DNA of 63,611 bases from CAYHYG01 sp964360835 (GTDB lineage Bacteria > Patescibacteriota > Patescibacteriia > UBA1558 > 2-01-FULL-52-15). The notes under the pieces were generated by a model. That model was not told the origin of the DNA. It saw only the letters and a list, made by a program, of their open reading frames with translations, and did not search any database. Location: the NCBI GenBank assembly GCA_964360835.1, contig CAYHYG010000001.1, positions 1 through 63,611 on the forward strand, given 5' to 3'. Position numbers and translations under genes: made by a program. This document shows positions 1 through 6,114 of the stretch, one piece after another. Within the stretch, counting starts at the first letter, position 1; every line of letters starts with the position of its first letter.

Positions 1-27
1 CCAGACTATCACGCAGGCATGGTAGCG

Positions 28-438
28 TCAACGAGTTTCTGAAACAATTCTAATCAACGAATCATGCAAGCCAAGAATCGCGTCAACTTCCGGACGGGAT
101 AAAATTTTTTCTATTTCCTCAATCTCCAATGATGATGCGATCTTACCACGTTTAAACTCCAATAATGTACGCAGAGAGAAAACTACATCAATGATTGAAT
201 CTTTGTCAGCCAGCTGTCCCTCTACCGTATAAATTTTTTCCTCGTCTCGGATTATGTCCAGAATTCCTCTAGCTGTCTTACAAGATTCCAATTTGGCTGA
301 CAACACGTGTTGTTGCTCCTGAATCTCTATCGGTACTACCGACTTAGACTCGCTCTGGTCATCTTCCCAATCCCCCGGTCCAAGCTCGCCGGCTTCATCT
401 AAATCATCAGGATGATCTATGGGTTTCTCGAAATCCAT
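28..438 (-). CDS. Hypothetical acidic protein downstream of gap
   Basis: This 136-residue protein is not one I recognise. The first 40 residues are strongly acidic and low in complexity (DHPDDLDEAGELGPGDWEDD), with no signal peptide or membrane segment. The rest (about 45-136) looks helical, with alternating charged and Leu/Ile residues, so a soluble helical bundle with a disordered acidic tail is likely. It starts 4 nt after the gap stop codon, so the two genes are almost certainly cotranscribed. No SD precedes the ATG. Its function is unknown; the operon link to glycolysis is the only clue. Confidence 0.7.
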   Translation of the reverse strand: MDFEKPIDHPDDLDEAGELGPGDWEDDQSESKSVVPIEIQEQQHVLSAKLESCKTARGILDIIRDEEKIYTVEGQLADKDSIIDVVFSLRTLLEFKRGKIASSLEIEEIEKILSRPEVDAILGLHDSLIRIVSETR

Positions 439-442
439 AAAA

Positions 443-1453
443 TTATGCTATGACTGCCGCCATTTCTACCAGTCGTCTAGTATAGCCATATTCATTGTCA
501 TACCAAGCAACAACTTTGACCATGTTTCCATCGACAACTTTGGTCAGCGATAAATCAACTATGGATGAATACGGATTACCAATGATATCTGAGGAAACGA
601 GCGGCTCGTCAGTACACATTAAAACTCCCCGCATACGTGGTGTTTTACTAGCACGGATTAAAGCCTGATTGACCTGCTTAACCGTCACATTTTTTTTCAA
701 CAAAAAGGTAAAATCGGAAAGTGAACCACAGATAGTTGGTACACGGATAGCCAAACCATCGAAAATTCCTTGTAGGCTTGGTATGACCTCTCCCATAGCT
801 ATGGCGGCCCCTGTAGTTGTGGGGATAATATTGGCTGCAGCCGCTCTGGCGCGTCTAGGATCTTTGTGCGGACCATCAATCAGATTTTGATCAGCTGTAT
901 ATGAATGTATAGTAGTCATCATGGCTTTCTGTACCCCGAAAACCGAGTCCATGACCTGAGCCACCGGCGCGATGCAATTGGTGGTGCAAGAAGCGTTAGA
1001 AACGATGGTTTGATTTTTATAAGTCTGAGCATTGACGCCCAAGAGAAACGTTTCGGCCCCACCACCTTTGGCTGGTGCTGATAATAATACTTTCTTGGCG
1101 CCTGATTTCAGATGAGCTTTGGCTTTGTCACCATCGACTAAACGACCGGTACATTCCAAGACAACGTCAACATTATATTTTTTCCAGGGCAATTTGGTCG
1201 GATCGGGTTGAGCAATGACAGGAAAGGCCTGACCATTAACCGTAATAGCGCTGCTTTTGACGCTGACTTTCTTGGCATAACGGCCGTAGACAGTATCATT
1301 CTGTAATAATCGGGCTAAAGTTTCAGCGTCAGTCAAATCATTGATGGCCACGACCTGAAAGCGTTTATTTTCTAGCGCAATCTTGAAGGCAGCTCGACCG
1401 ATACGGCCAAAGCCATTGATGGCGAGACGAATTTTCCTGGATGATACTGACAT
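443..1453 (-). CDS. gap: Type I glyceraldehyde-3-phosphate dehydrogenase
   Basis: The enzyme converts glyceraldehyde 3-phosphate, phosphate and NAD to 1,3-bisphosphoglycerate in cytosolic glycolysis. At 336 residues it is full length. The Rossmann motif NGFGRIGR lies at residues 13-20 and the catalytic Cys156 sits in SNASCTTNC; the His of TTIHSYTADQ and the C-terminal WYDNEYGYTRR are intact. The start follows directly from the conserved N-terminus; no SD is visible. A TATAAT-like -10 on the minus strand (1486-1481) lies upstream, divergent from the radical SAM gene. The gene ends 4 nt before the next ORF. Confidence 0.97.
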   Translation of the reverse strand: MSVSSRKIRLAINGFGRIGRAAFKIALENKRFQVVAINDLTDAETLARLLQNDTVYGRYAKKVSVKSSAITVNGQAFPVIAQPDPTKLPWKKYNVDVVLECTGRLVDGDKAKAHLKSGAKKVLLSAPAKGGGAETFLLGVNAQTYKNQTIVSNASCTTNCIAPVAQVMDSVFGVQKAMMTTIHSYTADQNLIDGPHKDPRRARAAAANIIPTTTGAAIAMGEVIPSLQGIFDGLAIRVPTICGSLSDFTFLLKKNVTVKQVNQALIRASKTPRMRGVLMCTDEPLVSSDIIGNPYSSIVDLSLTKVVDGNMVKVVAWYDNEYGYTRRLVEMAAVIA

Positions 1454-1575
1454 AAGAGTAGTTAATAATAATCGATGGTAATTATAGCATATTTATACTT
1501 AACGTTACCAAAGTATATACTTCTCATTTAAGATGCTAAAATTACTGTGTAAATAAGTACTTTAACATCAATGTA

Positions 1576-1661
1576 GCCGTCTGTTTCACGACGATGAACA
1601 GCACAATACGATTTTCATGCTTGTTTTAGCCAAGTAAAAACGGACGGCCGTAACGAACGGC
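1576..1661 (+). promoter_or_regulatory. Structured leader upstream of the radical SAM gene
   Basis: Arm GCCGTCTGTTT (1576-1586) can pair over 11 bp (one G.U) with AAACGGACGGC (1638-1648). The 3' arm overlaps a second hairpin, GCCGT/ACGGC (1647-1651 and 1657-1661), which ends 10 nt before the start codon. The two stems share bases 1647-1648, so they compete, an arrangement seen in switch-like leaders. No known riboswitch class is recognised, and there is no SD before the ATG. Confidence 0.35.
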
Positions 1662-1671
1662 GTCTAAGAAT

Positions 1672-2793
1672 ATGGTGGATAAACCACGGAGGTCGAACGT
1701 GTCACGGTCAAATCAAATACAAATAACCACCAGCTGGGTTAACGTCAATACAGGCTGTCAAAACCGTTGCTCTTGGTGTTATCGTCTGGAAGACACAGCT
1801 AAACCGGCTATCATGCCATTGCCAATCGCTGAACAGACCGTCGACTTTTTCGCGGCGCTCGGGATCTACAGCTGTATCTTTATCGGAGGAGAGCCTACGC
1901 TCTATCGAGAACTTCCCACTCTAATCCGCCGAGCTAAGGCCAGCAAGATACCGGAAGTAACCGTCGTATCCAACGGAAGACTGTTCCATCGGCCCGCTGT
2001 CGTTGAGGACTTCCTAAGTGCAGGCCTTGATGTATTTTCTGTCACAATACACTCGGCCCAAAGGCAAGTTCATGACGATATCACACACGTCGCTTCATGG
2101 GAGGAAACCTACCACGGAATAAAAAACATTGTATCCCTAGGCGGAACCTGCTCTCTGAACATTGTCGCTGGTCCACATAATATCGAGACCATCCCCCAGA
2201 GCATCGCCCAATTCCTGAAACTCGGGGTCAAGGACATCGTTGTAAGCTGTGCAGTACCGACGATTACGCAAAATGGGATTAGTGGCGCTCAGTCCCTGAA
2301 TCCCAAACGTTTTGCCGAACTGGTAGTTGCCCTCAAGGATATGCCACAGCAAGTGACCATCCTCCACGAGCTACCTCTCTGCCTCATTCCGCGGGATACT
2401 TTTCTCAAACTTGCGCGGACCAATCGTCTTGGTTACGGCTGTCATGTCGGAACCGGACGCGGGCTAAGCGTGGATGTCGACGGAACAGTCATACCCTGCA
2501 ACTCCTTCCCTCATCTAGCTATCGCCTCGCTATTTGCCAACGGACAACTACAGTATACTGCCGAAGAGTTTCTCGAAATGTGGTCACAGAGCGAAACCCT
2601 GACGGATCTGCGAAAGGAGGCAAATGTCATGCGATCCGACATTTGTCAGGGATGTGATCTGTGGAAACTGTGCAACTGCGGTTGTCCTCTTACCTGGGGT
2701 TTCTATTCCCCAGCTGACTTCATCAACCCTGGTCTGTACGGAGTTGGTGCTGATGAGGTTCAGTCGTGGACCGAAAAAAACTTCAACCCGTAA
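1672..2793 (+). CDS. Radical SAM/SPASM peptide-maturase-like protein
   Basis: This 373-residue protein has the radical SAM cluster motif CQNRCSWC (CX3CX2C, about residues 29-36) for the SAM-bound 4Fe-4S cluster and the GGE-type motif FIGGEPTLY. The C-terminal third has a SPASM/twitch pattern: Cys in YGCHVGTG, the strand pair VDVDGTVIPCNSF, then CQGCDLWKLCNCGC, which should bind auxiliary Fe-S clusters. Such enzymes usually modify ribosomally made peptides or enzyme side chains. A 40-codon peptide ending in three alternating cysteines starts 22 nt after its stop, so a maturase role is the best inference. Codon use is more GC-rich than in the following block, and no transporter or protease is visible before the scaffold gap. 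Confidence 0.85.
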   Translation: MVDKPRRSNVSRSNQIQITTSWVNVNTGCQNRCSWCYRLEDTAKPAIMPLPIAEQTVDFFAALGIYSCIFIGGEPTLYRELPTLIRRAKASKIPEVTVVSNGRLFHRPAVVEDFLSAGLDVFSVTIHSAQRQVHDDITHVASWEETYHGIKNIVSLGGTCSLNIVAGPHNIETIPQSIAQFLKLGVKDIVVSCAVPTITQNGISGAQSLNPKRFAELVVALKDMPQQVTILHELPLCLIPRDTFLKLARTNRLGYGCHVGTGRGLSVDVDGTVIPCNSFPHLAIASLFANGQLQYTAEEFLEMWSQSETLTDLRKEANVMRSDICQGCDLWKLCNCGCPLTWGFYSPADFINPGLYGVGADEVQSWTEKNFNP

Positions 2794-2815
2794 GTTGAAA
2801 GGAGGTGAAACCAAA

Positions 2816-2938
2816 ATGGCGACTACCAGTGCTCTGGAGCTACTCAAGAGCCTGCATGGCACGAAAATTCCGGTAACCAACAAGGTTCCGGAAGGTAGCA
2901 ATCACTCAGCGCTGTGTCAGTGCAAGTGTCGTAAGTGA
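2816..2938 (+). CDS. Candidate RiPP precursor peptide, Cys-rich C-terminus
   Basis: The ORF encodes 40 residues starting MATTSALELLKSLHG and ending SNHSALCQCKCRK. A near-perfect SD (AAAGGAGGTGA) lies 5 nt before the ATG, which fixes this start rather than an upstream in-frame ATG inside the radical SAM gene. A helical, Leu-rich N-terminal part without cysteine, followed by a short CxCxC tail, is the leader-core layout expected of a RiPP substrate. It follows the SPASM enzyme by 22 nt and is itself followed at once by a GC-rich terminator. The peptide could instead be a small metal-binding protein; I recognise no named family. Confidence 0.7.
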   Translation: MATTSALELLKSLHGTKIPVTNKVPEGSNHSALCQCKCRK

Positions 2939-2941
2939 AGT

Positions 2942-2977
2942 GGGCGGGGGGGGGTTTACGCGCCCCCCGGTTGCTTT
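2942..2977 (+). terminator. GC-rich terminator after the peptide gene
   Basis: A G-run (2946-2954) pairs with CCCCCC (2963-2968) across the loop TTTACGCG and is followed by TTGCTTTTT. It closes the radical SAM-peptide transcript. Confidence 0.7.
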
Positions 2978-3094
2978 TTAGTATGGGTTTTTTTAGTAAA
3001 AAAAAAAAATTAACAGTTTTATTATATTAAATAGCCCTATAAAAATTGTGCACTATTATTTGTGTGTTATTTTAAATTTATTTACTTACCTACA

Positions 3095-3104
3095 NNNNNN
3101 NNNN
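3095..3104. other. Scaffold gap (10 N)
   Basis: Ten unresolved bases; the true distance is unknown. The flanking sequence is AT-rich and lies between two similar GC-rich hairpins. Genes left and right of it may not be adjacent in the genome. Confidence 0.98.
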
Positions 3105-3121
3105 AATGTGTCTTATGTTAT

Positions 3122-3156
3122 GGGGGCGGGGCGGGTTTCCCGCCCCCCGCTTTTCC
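3122..3156 (+). terminator. GC-rich terminator after the scaffold gap
   Basis: GGCGGGGCGGG pairs with CCCGCCCCCCGC over a TTT loop, followed by TTTTCCTTT. It resembles the hairpin at 2942-2977 and presumably ends a gene lost in the gap. Confidence 0.65.
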
Positions 3157-3170
3157 TTTATACTAGGTGT

Positions 3171-3596
3171 ATGATTAGAATAAAATACAATTTTTTTGTA
3201 GATATAAAATCCCTGTTTGGCACCTTAAGGTATAGTTTTTGGCTTAATAGAAATAACTATATTTACCATCTATCGCCTTTCCAATTACCCCATAAACTAT
3301 CGTTAAAGAAATTTGCGAACGATACACTAAAATCTCTCCCGTCTCATATTCCAAATCTTGTTACTAAGCCGTATATCGTTTATCTAGTCCATTTTGGAAC
3401 CTATGGAAGCTACCACTACCCCAACCAGATCATTCTCAGTCTACACCAAACTCCAGATAAGGCAGCTCAAACATTAATACATGAGCTAGCACACCTCATG
3501 ATCGAGCCAGAAGTAAAAAGAAATAATCTCTCTCATGATGAGAAGGAAAAAATGGCCGAACTGCAGGAAACGAAAATTATTCAAAATAAAATATAG
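3171..3596 (+). CDS. HExxH putative metalloprotein
   Basis: This is a 141-residue protein. The motif HELAHL near residues 109-114 is a zincin-type HExxH, with a possible third ligand among the acidic residues further on (EPEVKR). The central part (VYLVHFGTYGSYHYP...ILSLHQ) looks like the beta strands that precede the active helix in small zincins. There is no signal peptide. I place the start at the ATG at 3171, because an upstream in-frame extension would cross the terminator and the N gap. It lies 6 nt before the nucleotidyltransferase gene. Peptidase activity is an inference from one motif. Confidence 0.65.
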   Translation: MIRIKYNFFVDIKSLFGTLRYSFWLNRNNYIYHLSPFQLPHKLSLKKFANDTLKSLPSHIPNLVTKPYIVYLVHFGTYGSYHYPNQIILSLHQTPDKAAQTLIHELAHLMIEPEVKRNNLSHDEKEKMAELQETKIIQNKI

Positions 3597-3602
3597 TTTC
3601 TG

Positions 3603-3941
3603 ATGCAAAAGATTTTTCAAGCAATCTGCGACAGTATCGTATTGCAATATTCACAGGACAAAAACGTCCTCGGTATTATGCTTTGCGGTTCTGTAGCACG
3701 AAATATATCTGACCAATATTCGGACCTCGACATCTATATACTTCAAAAAAAGAGAGGGAACCTTTCAAGGAAAAATTTCCTAAAAAAGGATGTCCGTGTC
3801 GATATTATTTTTAATACCGTGCCTGAGGCAAATAGATATCTCATTGAAGAAAAAACTAGTTTCCGAAAAATGACCTCACACCTACTTGCCCATGGTAATA
3901 TTCTATACCAAAGAACTGCTGCATTAAAAAAATCCAAATGA
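3603..3941 (+). CDS. Nucleotidyltransferase, N-terminal (catalytic) half
   Basis: This 112-residue protein carries the minimal nucleotidyltransferase signature: GSVARN, then SDLDIYIL with two catalytic Asp, and a third Asp in VRVDIIF. The family transfers NMP to small molecules, proteins or RNA. The reading frame ends just after a run of seven A (3926-3932). A -1 shift there continues without a stop into the next ORF, whose sequence looks like the helical C-terminal domain of the same protein. It is therefore either a frameshift-split gene or a two-gene pair with a 4-nt ATGA overlap. Confidence 0.75.
   Translation: MQKIFQAICDSIVLQYSQDKNVLGIMLCGSVARNISDQYSDLDIYILQKKRGNLSRKNFLKKDVRVDIIFNTVPEANRYLIEEKTSFRKMTSHLLAHGNILYQRTAALKKSK
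3926..3932 (+). other. A_AAA_AAA slippery heptamer at the nucleotidyltransferase split
   Basis: In the zero frame the codons are TTA AAA AAA TCC, giving X_XXY_YYZ = A_AAA_AAA. Slipping back one base gives ATC CAA ATG ATC, which enters the downstream frame without a stop. A base-count error in the run would look the same. Confidence 0.5.
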
Positions 3942-4321
3942 TCGCTGATCAAAACTTAAGAATTCAACCTAAACTGTCCCCTGAGGAGATCCTGATGCAC
4001 AAATATTCAATAGATGATTTTTGGGGCGAGGTTCAACGGGATGTAAAAAATAAAGATTACATTGCCTTTGGATTGGACAGTCAACTATTAGTGAATAATA
4101 TCCTAGAATTATTTCTTAAGTTGAGTGGCCAATTTTGTCCACAACCAAACGAAATGAAGCAGACGTTACGTCAACTTAATAAAGACTTTGCTCAGCTAGT
4201 CGATGATTTTTATACGACTCCTAAAACTGAGAAGAAACTGGTCATTCTGTCACAATTAATACGAACTATTTATAAAAAATCTGGGGGCCCACTGCCAGAT
4301 ACCTGGTCTCTAAAAGACTAG
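3938..4321 (+). CDS. Nucleotidyltransferase-associated helical domain (C-terminal half)
   Basis: This is 127 residues, mostly helical (LLVNNILELFLKLSGQFCPQ; LRQLNKDFAQLVDDFY), resembling the substrate-binding bundle that follows nucleotidyltransferase domains. Its ATG overlaps the upstream stop as ATGA. Expression could be by translational coupling or by -1 frameshifting at 3926-3932. I see no HEPN RxxxxH motif, so a MNT-HEPN toxin-antitoxin pair is not supported. A further short open stretch in another frame (about 4318-4413) ends in protein-like sequence (SEEPDFYQRKVEKLYAALPT) and may be the real C-terminus after a second shift. Confidence 0.6.
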   Translation: MIADQNLRIQPKLSPEEILMHKYSIDDFWGEVQRDVKNKDYIAFGLDSQLLVNNILELFLKLSGQFCPQPNEMKQTLRQLNKDFAQLVDDFYTTPKTEKKLVILSQLIRTIYKKSGGPLPDTWSLKD

Positions 4322-4420
4322 TCCCATATTCACAGCTCATGTGGATAGCCAGCGAAGAACCTGATTTTTATCAACGTAAGGTCGAGAAGCTGTACGCAGC
4401 ACTTCCAACCTAACACTTGG

Positions 4421-4450
4421 GCCCGCCGGTCATTGACGGCGGGCCTTAAT
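4421..4450 (+). terminator. Terminator-like hairpin
   Basis: GCCCGCCG (4421-4428) pairs with CGGCGGGC (4437-4444), followed by CTTAATC. The T-run is weak but the stem is strong and sits between gene units. Confidence 0.55.
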
Positions 4451-4470
4451 CACGATATTTTTAAAACATT

Positions 4471-4950
4471 ATGCAATACTATGAATCCAAAGGTCTCTAC
4501 CTTCAAGAACACAAATCATACTTCACCAATGCTCAAACACATAGAGAAGTTATATATTTAAAAAAAATATTAAAATTATCTCAGAAAGATAAAATTCTCG
4601 ATGCAGCCTGCGGTCATGGTCGTCATGCTCTACCCGTTGCAAAGTTAGGATTCAACATTGAGGGTGTTGATTCCTCGAAATATCTAATTAATCTAGCGCG
4701 TATAGAAGCTTTAAGAAAAAAATTAAAAATTGTCTTCCATCTTCAATCTTTAGAAAAATTATCATTAAGAAAGAAATACTCAAAGATTTTTTTAATGTTC
4801 GCTGATTTTGGTGTCATGAATGGACCTTTAGTCATACGAAAGCTTGCACAACATATGGATCGAGAAGGATTACTGCTGTTAGATGTTGATAGTATCTATC
4901 GACTTCAGAGATATTTTAAAAAACCCTCAATCACCTTACGAATTAAATAA
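4471..4950 (+). CDS. Class I SAM-dependent methyltransferase (frameshifted, N-terminal part)
   Basis: This part has 159 residues. Motif I is ILDAACGHGRHAL (about residues 42-54), followed by an acidic residue after beta-2 (IEGVDSS) and a strand-4 region FLMFADFGVM, the usual class I fold for methyl transfer from SAM. The frame ends at YFKKPSITLRIK. The expected C-terminal strands continue in the +1 frame from the A6 run at 4918-4923, so the gene is interrupted or the run has one A too many. The first 17 codons are nearly repeated at 5832. The substrate is unknown. Confidence 0.7.
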   Translation: MQYYESKGLYLQEHKSYFTNAQTHREVIYLKKILKLSQKDKILDAACGHGRHALPVAKLGFNIEGVDSSKYLINLARIEALRKKLKIVFHLQSLEKLSLRKKYSKIFLMFADFGVMNGPLVIRKLAQHMDREGLLLLDVDSIYRLQRYFKKPSITLRIK

Positions 4951-5137
4951 ACAGACTTTAGTATTAACCTCAAAAAAAGAATCAAAATTGAAGGTTCAAT
5001 ATTACAGACCACTGCAATTAAAACATATTCTGTCTAATCATAGATTTAAAATAGTAAATACATACGGTGACTACCAGCACGGAAAATTTTTCACAGTTAG
5101 TAAGCGTTGTATTATAATTGCAAAATATTTGATCTAA
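4883..5137 (+). CDS. Methyltransferase C-terminal part in shifted frame
   Basis: Only the portion after about 4919 is meaningful: it reads NPQSPYELNKQTLVL and goes on through QYYRPLQLKHILSNHRFKIVN, matching the late strands and helix of small methyltransferases (a leucine-rich helix before the last hairpin). The stretch before that is an alternative frame of the upstream gene. Dropping one A from the A6 run would make a single protein of about 222 residues. It is best read as half of a frameshifted gene, not an independent one. Confidence 0.5.
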   Translation: MLIVSIDFRDILKNPQSPYELNKQTLVLTSKKESKLKVQYYRPLQLKHILSNHRFKIVNTYGDYQHGKFFTVSKRCIIIAKYLI

Positions 5138-5156
5138 AAATATTTTTGTTAACAAT

Positions 5157-5636
5157 ATGTTGTTAAAAATTTTATATTCTTTAGAAAAGGATATACAAAA
5201 TTATCAAATTATTGCCCACGCTAAATACAAAGGTCAAGATTCTAAGGTCTTGCAGTTTTTTAATAAGAGGTTTAGAGACGATTATAGCAATGAAAATATT
5301 TCGAAATTTATTGCGAGTTTCGTAGAGTATAATAAAATCGATTTTCAAAAAAAACTAGCGGAAATAATGACTTCCTGGTCACGAATTGAATCAGAGTACA
5401 AAAAAAGGATGGATGCTATATTTTCCTGTAACTACCCGATGCAACAACTAACCGCCTACCTGACGACAAATGACCGTTGCGCTATCGCCTCGGACTATTT
5501 CTTCGTTACTGCTTACCGCAAACACCAAAGAAGAATAATTTGTCATGAGATACTCCATTTCTACACATATTATATCTTTGGAGAGGATCTAAAAGCAATG
5601 CCAGAAAAAAACGATATGTCATCAAAGAATCGTTAA
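5157..5636 (+). CDS. HExxH protein, zero-frame product
   Basis: This product has 159 residues. The N-terminal two thirds are helical and Lys-rich; the motif CHEILHFYTYYIFG near residue 125 is a zincin-type HExxH. The frame ends soon after codons GAA AAA AAC, an A_AAA_AAC slippery heptamer (5606-5612). A -1 shift adds 64 more codons to the stop at 5804-5806, including ESLTEILN, whose Glu is well placed as the third zinc ligand of a gluzincin. The complete domain therefore seems to need the shift. No SD or signal peptide is seen. Confidence 0.6.
   Translation: MLLKILYSLEKDIQNYQIIAHAKYKGQDSKVLQFFNKRFRDDYSNENISKFIASFVEYNKIDFQKKLAEIMTSWSRIESEYKKRMDAIFSCNYPMQQLTAYLTTNDRCAIASDYFFVTAYRKHQRRIICHEILHFYTYYIFGEDLKAMPEKNDMSSKNR
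5606..5612 (+). other. A_AAA_AAC slippery heptamer in the HExxH gene
   Basis: Zero-frame codons GAA AAA AAC contain A_AAA_AAC, a classical efficient -1 slippery site. The -1 frame continues CGA TAT GTC and stays open to 5806. Confidence 0.5.
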
Positions 5637-5806
5637 CGGAAATACTGAATTTAGAGTTTACCGATTTGATAGAAGCTCCTGATGTTGGATATGCTGGTCA
5701 TGAAAAACTACGATCTTTAATAAGTGATAGTTGGAAGAATAATAAGTCAATTTTACAGATCTTCAGGCATGTATCGGACAATTATGACAAATACATAGAT
5801 ATCTAA
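5612..5806 (+). CDS. HExxH protein, -1 frame extension
   Basis: There are 64 open codons in the -1 frame (RYVIKESLTEILNLEFTDL and on to SDNYDKYIDI). The stretch has no start codon of its own at its head, continues the upstream protein naturally, and carries the Glu-rich helix expected after a HExxH helix. It is either the product of programmed frameshifting or the rest of a gene with a one-base error. Confidence 0.5.
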   Translation, partial: RYVIKESLTEILNLEFTDLIEAPDVGYAGHEKLRSLISDSWKNNKSILQIFRHVSDNYDKYIDI

Positions 5807-5831
5807 TAACTGATAAACTATGGAACATCAA

Positions 5832-5884
5832 ATGTTCTACTACGAATCAAAAGGTCTCTATCTTCAAGAACACAAATCATACCC
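5832..5884 (+). pseudogene. Duplicated 5' fragment of the methyltransferase gene
   Basis: The reading frame from 5832 gives MFYYESKGLYLQEHKSY, matching the first 17 residues of the methyltransferase at 4471 except at position 2. DNA identity is high with a few synonymous changes. After 5884 the similarity stops and the frame becomes low-complexity sequence running through a terminator hairpin, so this is a truncated paralog or a recombination scar. Confidence 0.6.
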
Positions 5885-5981
5885 AACCGTGCCAACAAAC
5901 GAGCCAGACTCGGCATCTCTACAGGAACACGTCCCTACGTCTAAGTTGCCTTCTGCTACCACTTCAGCAGAGCCGCAACAA

Positions 5982-6010
5982 AACACCTCCGACTTCACGT
6001 CGGAGGTGTT
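5982..6010. terminator. Bidirectional terminator between the accessory block and tsf
   Basis: A perfect 12-bp stem, AACACCTCCGAC / GTCGGAGGTGTT, with loop TTCAC. On the minus strand it is followed by TTGTTG and ends the rpsB-tsf transcript. It lies 20 nt beyond the stop codon of the tiny Cys-rich ORF. Confidence 0.75.
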
Positions 6011-6030
6011 CCATTTAAAAGCTTATACTG

Positions 6031-6105
6031 CTAGCACTGACAGCTACCGCCGCAAGCGCATTCCTGACCATCGCAGGAAAGAAGACCTTGGAGAAAGTTA
6101 TTCAT
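6031..6105 (-). CDS. Tiny Cys-rich peptide downstream of tsf
   Basis: An ORF of 24 codons (26 if the ATG at 6111 is used) lies in the short space between the tsf stop and the transcript terminator. It begins MNNFLQGLLS and ends CDGQECACGGSCQC, five cysteines in the last 14 residues. There is no SD, but reinitiation after the tsf stop (9 nt to the ATG) is possible. A dense Cys-x-Cys tail suggests metal binding or a modified peptide; the final CQC recalls the CQCKC of the peptide at 2816. It is below the length at which coding can be assumed, so treat it as a candidate. Confidence 0.4.
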   Translation of the reverse strand: MNNFLQGLLSCDGQECACGGSCQC

Positions 6106-6114
6106 ATACATATA

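Noticed and set aside
2584..2901. 105-codon minus-strand ORF opposite the radical SAM C-terminus and peptide
   Set aside because: It is antisense to two better-supported genes and has no start signals.
3603..4321. MNT-HEPN toxin-antitoxin pair
   Set aside because: The second ORF has no HEPN RxxxxH motif and looks like the C-terminal domain of the same enzyme.
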